In this document: in pieces, positions 61,137 to 64,000 of the stretch
How the letters are laid out: each line of letters opens with the position of its first letter
Numbering within the stretch: the first letter of the stretch is position 1
Assembly (NCBI RefSeq): GCF_047785965.1
Contig: NZ_JBLOBF010000004.1
Location: 1 to 64,000, forward strand
DNA length: 64,000 bases
Origin: Caldisericum exile_A
GTDB lineage: Bacteria > Caldisericota > Caldisericia > Caldisericales > Caldisericaceae
Reading direction: 5' to 3'
Notes under the pieces: generated by a model
What the model was told of the DNA's origin: nothing
The model's input: only the letters and a program-made list of their open reading frames with translations
Databases searched by the model: none
Program-made: the position numbers and the translations under genes

Positions 61137-61915
61137 TAGATAAGTACAACTTTAAGGCATCAAAAAGATTAGGGCAGAATTTTCTTGTTTCTTCATCTGC
61201 CCTTAATTTTATTGTGGAAGCAATTAATCCCTCAAAAGATGAGTCTTATATAGAGATAGGTCCTGGTTTTGCATTTTTAACAAGAAATATTGCTCAATTT
61301 TCTAAACACATCTATGCAATAGAGTTGGATAAGAGATTTGTCCAATTTTACGAAGAAAATCCAATTCCAAATGTCTCTTTTATTTTGGCCGATGCACTTA
61401 CCGTAGATTTTAACCAGTTTGATGCAAGTGAAATTTACGGAAATATTCCTTACTACATTACATCCGAGCTTATCATGAAAGTTGCAAAATCTAAACTTAG
61501 TCGAGCAGTGTTCCTTGTTCAGGATGAATTTGCAAAAAGATTAGTTTCAAATATAAAAACAAAAGATTATGGCTCAATAACTGTATTTGCAAAGTTTTTC
61601 TTTGAGGTAAAATTCCATAAGCGTTTCCCTCCGAATTTTTTTATTCCAAGGCCTGATGTGTATTCTTCTCTTATTGAGTTAAAAAGAATAAGAGAATTTA
61701 GAGAGACTTATCAAGGATTTTTGCAATTTGTTCACAAGGCGTTTAATCGTCGAAGAAAGAAACTTTTAACAACCTTAAGTGAGTTTTATAACTTTGATTT
61801 TTCAAAAATTTTTAAAGACCTTGGTTTAAATGAAAATGTCCGCCCAGAAGATGTTAGCGCAGATGAATTTTTTGCAATTTATTCTCTATTTGAGAAATTA
61901 AATACAGAACCTTGA
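61106..61915 (+). CDS. ksgA: 16S rRNA dimethyladenosine transferase
   Basis: This 269-residue SAM-dependent methyltransferase dimethylates A1518/A1519 of 16S rRNA. Motifs are ASKRLGQNFLVSSSALNFIV, IEIGPGFAFLTRNIA (SAM loop), AIELDKRF, FILADALTVDF, the catalytic NIPYYITSELIMK and VHKAFNRRRKKLLTTL. Its ATG lies 31 nt inside the upstream 3D-domain gene. Confidence 0.94.
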   Translation: MEISREVKLLIDKYNFKASKRLGQNFLVSSSALNFIVEAINPSKDESYIEIGPGFAFLTRNIAQFSKHIYAIELDKRFVQFYEENPIPNVSFILADALTVDFNQFDASEIYGNIPYYITSELIMKVAKSKLSRAVFLVQDEFAKRLVSNIKTKDYGSITVFAKFFFEVKFHKRFPPNFFIPRPDVYSSLIELKRIREFRETYQGFLQFVHKAFNRRRKKLLTTLSEFYNFDFSKIFKDLGLNENVRPEDVSADEFFAIYSLFEKLNTEP

Positions 61916-61998
61916 ATAAGTAATTTCTAATTTTCCATGATTTGTATTATAATTTCTTGACATGGAAGTATATTAATTACACTTCAAGGAGGTAGAAT

Positions 61999-62385
61999 AT
62001 GGCTTATAAAGTCGTGGAAGGTCTTTACTATTCAAAAAACGATGAGTGGGTTAAGGTAGAAGGGGATATTGCCGTTGTTGGTATCACCGATTATGCGCAA
62101 GATAAGTTGGGTGATGTTGTGTATGTAGGTGAAGTAACATTAGGGAAAAAGGTAAAGAAGGAAGATACTGTTACTACGGTTGAATCTGTAAAGGCTGCTT
62201 CTGACATTTATGCACCAATCTCTGGGGAAATTGTTGAAGTTAATAAAGCGGTTATCTCTGATCCATCGCTTCTTAATAAAGATCCGTACGGTGAAGGATG
62301 GCTTTTTAAGATCAAAATGGAAAATCCAGAAGAGTTAAAAGAGTTAATGGATGCAAAAGCATACGAAGAGTACAGAAGAGAATAG
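61999..62385 (+). CDS. gcvH: Glycine cleavage system H protein
   Basis: This 128-residue lipoyl carrier of the glycine cleavage system has the lipoylation lysine K65 in TVESVKAASDIYAPISGEIV. Flanking DYAQDKLGDVVYV and NKDPYGEGWLFKI are canonical. It shuttles the aminomethyl group between P, T and L proteins. GGAGG lies 7 nt ahead. The 83-nt gap from ksgA is too short for a glycine riboswitch and shows only a 7-bp TTCCATG/CATGGAA stem. It is followed by gcvPA after 3 nt. Confidence 0.94.
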   Translation: MAYKVVEGLYYSKNDEWVKVEGDIAVVGITDYAQDKLGDVVYVGEVTLGKKVKKEDTVTTVESVKAASDIYAPISGEIVEVNKAVISDPSLLNKDPYGEGWLFKIKMENPEELKELMDAKAYEEYRRE

Positions 62386-62388
62386 CCT

Positions 62389-63723
62389 ATGAGGTACATT
62401 CCTAACACTAAGGAACAACTTGAGGAAATGCTAAAAGAAATTGGCGTTTCCTCATTTGAGGAACTTATTAGTGATATTCCAAAAGATTTAAGATTCAAGG
62501 GTGATTTAAAAATAAAAGGTCCTCTTTCTGAAGACGAACTAATAGCTTACATCAGAGGGATAGAGAGAGAAAATGTTGATTTTGCATCCTTAAAGCCTCT
62601 TGTAGGGGCAGGTTCTTATAAGCACTTTGTGCCTTCTGTTATTAAGACAATCCTTGCACGAGAAGAATTTTATACTGCATATACTCCATATCAACCTGAA
62701 CTTGCGCAGGGTACGCTTCAAACTATGTTTGAAGTTCAAACACACCTATCAAGACTTACTGGTTTTGATGCTGTTGTTCCTTCTATATATGATGGCGCAT
62801 CTGCAACTGCCGAAGCAGTTTTAATGGCAATGAGACTTACAGGAAAGAATAGGATTGTTGTTTCTAAATTGCTTCATCCACAATATATGGAAACAATAAA
62901 GACATATGTTGCACCCCACAAAACTGAAATTGTTGAAATTCCATACAAGGATAATCTAACTGATGTTAATGTTGTTAAAGATCTCTTAAATAAAGAAACC
63001 GCTGTTATTGTAGTTCAAAATCCAAACTTTTTTGGTGGTATTGAAGATGTCGAAGCGTTTTCAAAATTAGCACATGAGTTTGGCGCGCTCTCTCTACAGG
63101 TTGTTGTGGAAAGTTTAAGTCTTGCTCTCCTTAAATCACCAAAGGATTTAGGTGTTGATATTGTCTCTGGTGAAGCGCAGTCTTTTGGTATTGACCTTAA
63201 TTTTGGTGGTCCTTATAACGGTTACCTTGCAACCAAAATGGATTTTATTAGACAGCTACCAGGAAGAATTGCAGGGGAGACAGTTGATAGAAATGGGAAA
63301 CGTGCCTTTGTTATGACATTACGCTCAAGAGAACAAGATATAAAGCGTGAAAAGGCAACGTCGAATCTCTGTACGAGCCATAACTTAAATCTCTATGCAA
63401 TTGATGCATATCTTTCTCTCTTTGGAAAAGAAGGTCTTTATAATTTGGCAACATATAACATAAAAGCCTCTCATTATTTAAGATCAAGACTTCTACAAAC
63501 AGGACACTTTAAGGGTATTGATTATCCTTTCTTTAATGAATTTGTAGTTGAAACTGACCTTGAAGAACTTGAAATAAAAGAAAGATTGAAAAAAATTAGC
63601 GTAATTCCACCGCTTAAACTAAGCATTTTCTTTACTGGGCTTGTGAATTCATATCTTTTTGCTGTAACTGAAATCTTTAGCAAGGATGACCTTGATAGAA
63701 TTGTAGAAACCTTAGGAAGGTGA
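62389..63723 (+). CDS. gcvPA: Glycine dehydrogenase (decarboxylating) subunit 1
   Basis: This 444-residue N-terminal half of P-protein has YIPNTKEQLEEMLKEIGVSS, GAGSYKHFVPSVIKTI, YTPYQPELAQGTLQTMFEVQ, SIYDGASATAEA and a C-terminal DDLDRIVETL. Two-subunit P-proteins are common in Firmicutes, Thermotogae and archaea. It forms the decarboxylase with GcvPB encoded next. Confidence 0.94.
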   Translation: MRYIPNTKEQLEEMLKEIGVSSFEELISDIPKDLRFKGDLKIKGPLSEDELIAYIRGIERENVDFASLKPLVGAGSYKHFVPSVIKTILAREEFYTAYTPYQPELAQGTLQTMFEVQTHLSRLTGFDAVVPSIYDGASATAEAVLMAMRLTGKNRIVVSKLLHPQYMETIKTYVAPHKTEIVEIPYKDNLTDVNVVKDLLNKETAVIVVQNPNFFGGIEDVEAFSKLAHEFGALSLQVVVESLSLALLKSPKDLGVDIVSGEAQSFGIDLNFGGPYNGYLATKMDFIRQLPGRIAGETVDRNGKRAFVMTLRSREQDIKREKATSNLCTSHNLNLYAIDAYLSLFGKEGLYNLATYNIKASHYLRSRLLQTGHFKGIDYPFFNEFVVETDLEELEIKERLKKISVIPPLKLSIFFTGLVNSYLFAVTEIFSKDDLDRIVETLGR

Positions 63724-63727
63724 TACT

Positions 63728-64000
63728 ATGAAACTCATATATGAAAAAAGCGTTAAAGGACGTGTTGGTTATTCGATAAAGAAAGACGAGTTTGATTATG
63801 CTGTAGAGGATTTAATTCCAGAATATGCACTATCAAAGGCTAAAAAGGAACTCCCTGAGGTTTCAGAAGTTGATGTTGTAAGACACTTTACAAAACTTTC
63901 GAAGTTGAATTACGGAGTTGACGATGGTTTTTATCCTTTGGGAAGTTGTACAATGAAGTACAATCCGAAGGTAAATGAATATCTTGCAAGTCTCAATAAT
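63728..64000 (+). CDS. gcvPB: Glycine dehydrogenase subunit 2 (truncated by window end)
   Basis: The first 91 codons of GcvPB are visible, from an ATG just after gcvPA with AAGGTGATACT as SD. IPEYALSKAKKELPEVSEVD then VVRHFTKLSKLNYGVDDGFY and PLGSCTMKYNPKVNE are the conserved start of this PLP-bearing subunit. The gene runs off the window, so nothing can be said about its C-terminal part or whether gcvT follows. Confidence 0.93.
   Translation, partial: MKLIYEKSVKGRVGYSIKKDEFDYAVEDLIPEYALSKAKKELPEVSEVDVVRHFTKLSKLNYGVDDGFYPLGSCTMKYNPKVNEYLASLNN

Noticed and set aside
61916..61998. Glycine riboswitch before gcvH
   Set aside because: The gap is 83 nt and lacks the tandem aptamer cores; only a small 7-bp stem is visible.

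Overview
The window is low-GC, gene-dense bacterial chromosome. Several things suggest a thermophilic anaerobe of the Caldisericum/Thermotoga type: a 13-gene Mrp/complex-I-like membrane complex in the archaeal MBX/MBS gene order, a molybdate/tungstate uptake cassette, lone amino-acid enzymes, OGG-type repair and a glycine cleavage system. Caldisericum is my best guess from gene content. It is an inference, since no rRNA gene is present.

Layout. 1-1.8 kb: a secreted protein of unknown function, then a graveyard holding an XRE-type HTH relic and transposase relics. 1.8-6.2 kb (minus): DUF364 protein, molybdopterin-binding protein and ModCBA. 6.6-9.3 kb: SdpI-family fragment, class II aldolase, cold-shock protein, a palindromic repeat cluster and a probable 85-nt small RNA. 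9.3-16.5 kb (minus): HutH, HAD phosphatase, KtrA, a decayed ktrB and IleRS. 16.6-23.2 kb: MBL hydrolase, OsmC, a PLP enzyme, a PHP phosphatase, a split sigma-like pair, PepV and an OGG-type glycosylase. 23.2-24.3 kb: a 6S-like RNA, two small envelope proteins, tRNA-Gln(CUG) and tRNA-Glu(CUC). 24.3-29.0 kb: YchF, then an HD-GYP protein and two GGDEF proteins, one of them frameshifted. 29.0-37.4 kb: a GHL10-like glycosidase, an ABC exporter, and a four-gene surface-polysaccharide cassette (membrane protein, processive GT2, bactofilin-like, deacetylase-like). 37.5-41.5 kb: an alpha-oxoamine synthase resembling serine palmitoyltransferase, a second repeat cluster that is an inverted counterpart of the first, LpdA, a tusA/tusB deletion scar and an AhpD-like protein.

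41.8-53.0 kb is the most striking block. MrpE-F-G, DUF4040, MrpB, MrpC, two antiporter subunits, then NuoH/B/C/D-like subunits and a ferredoxin subunit follow the MBX/MBS order. The NuoD-like subunit has lost two of the four Ni-binding cysteines, and the ferredoxin subunit is fused to an NfnB/GltD-like flavoprotein. This suggests a ferredoxin:NAD(P)-type oxidoreductase coupled to Na+/H+ transport rather than a hydrogenase. A stand-alone Hint (intein-like) protein is translationally coupled to its end.

53.0-64.0 kb is mostly housekeeping: RlmH, FolP, a DUF2207 protein, FolK, XthA, SuhB, DegV, an unknown protein, a YabE-like 3D-domain protein, KsgA, and GcvH-GcvPA-GcvPB, the last cut by the window end. 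LpdA at 39.3 kb could supply the L-protein for glycine cleavage.

Recurring themes are cleanly decaying genes (ktrB, tusA/tusB, sdpI, transposase, one GGDEF gene) and several genes whose -10 box lies exactly 6 nt before the ATG, which suggests leaderless mRNAs.
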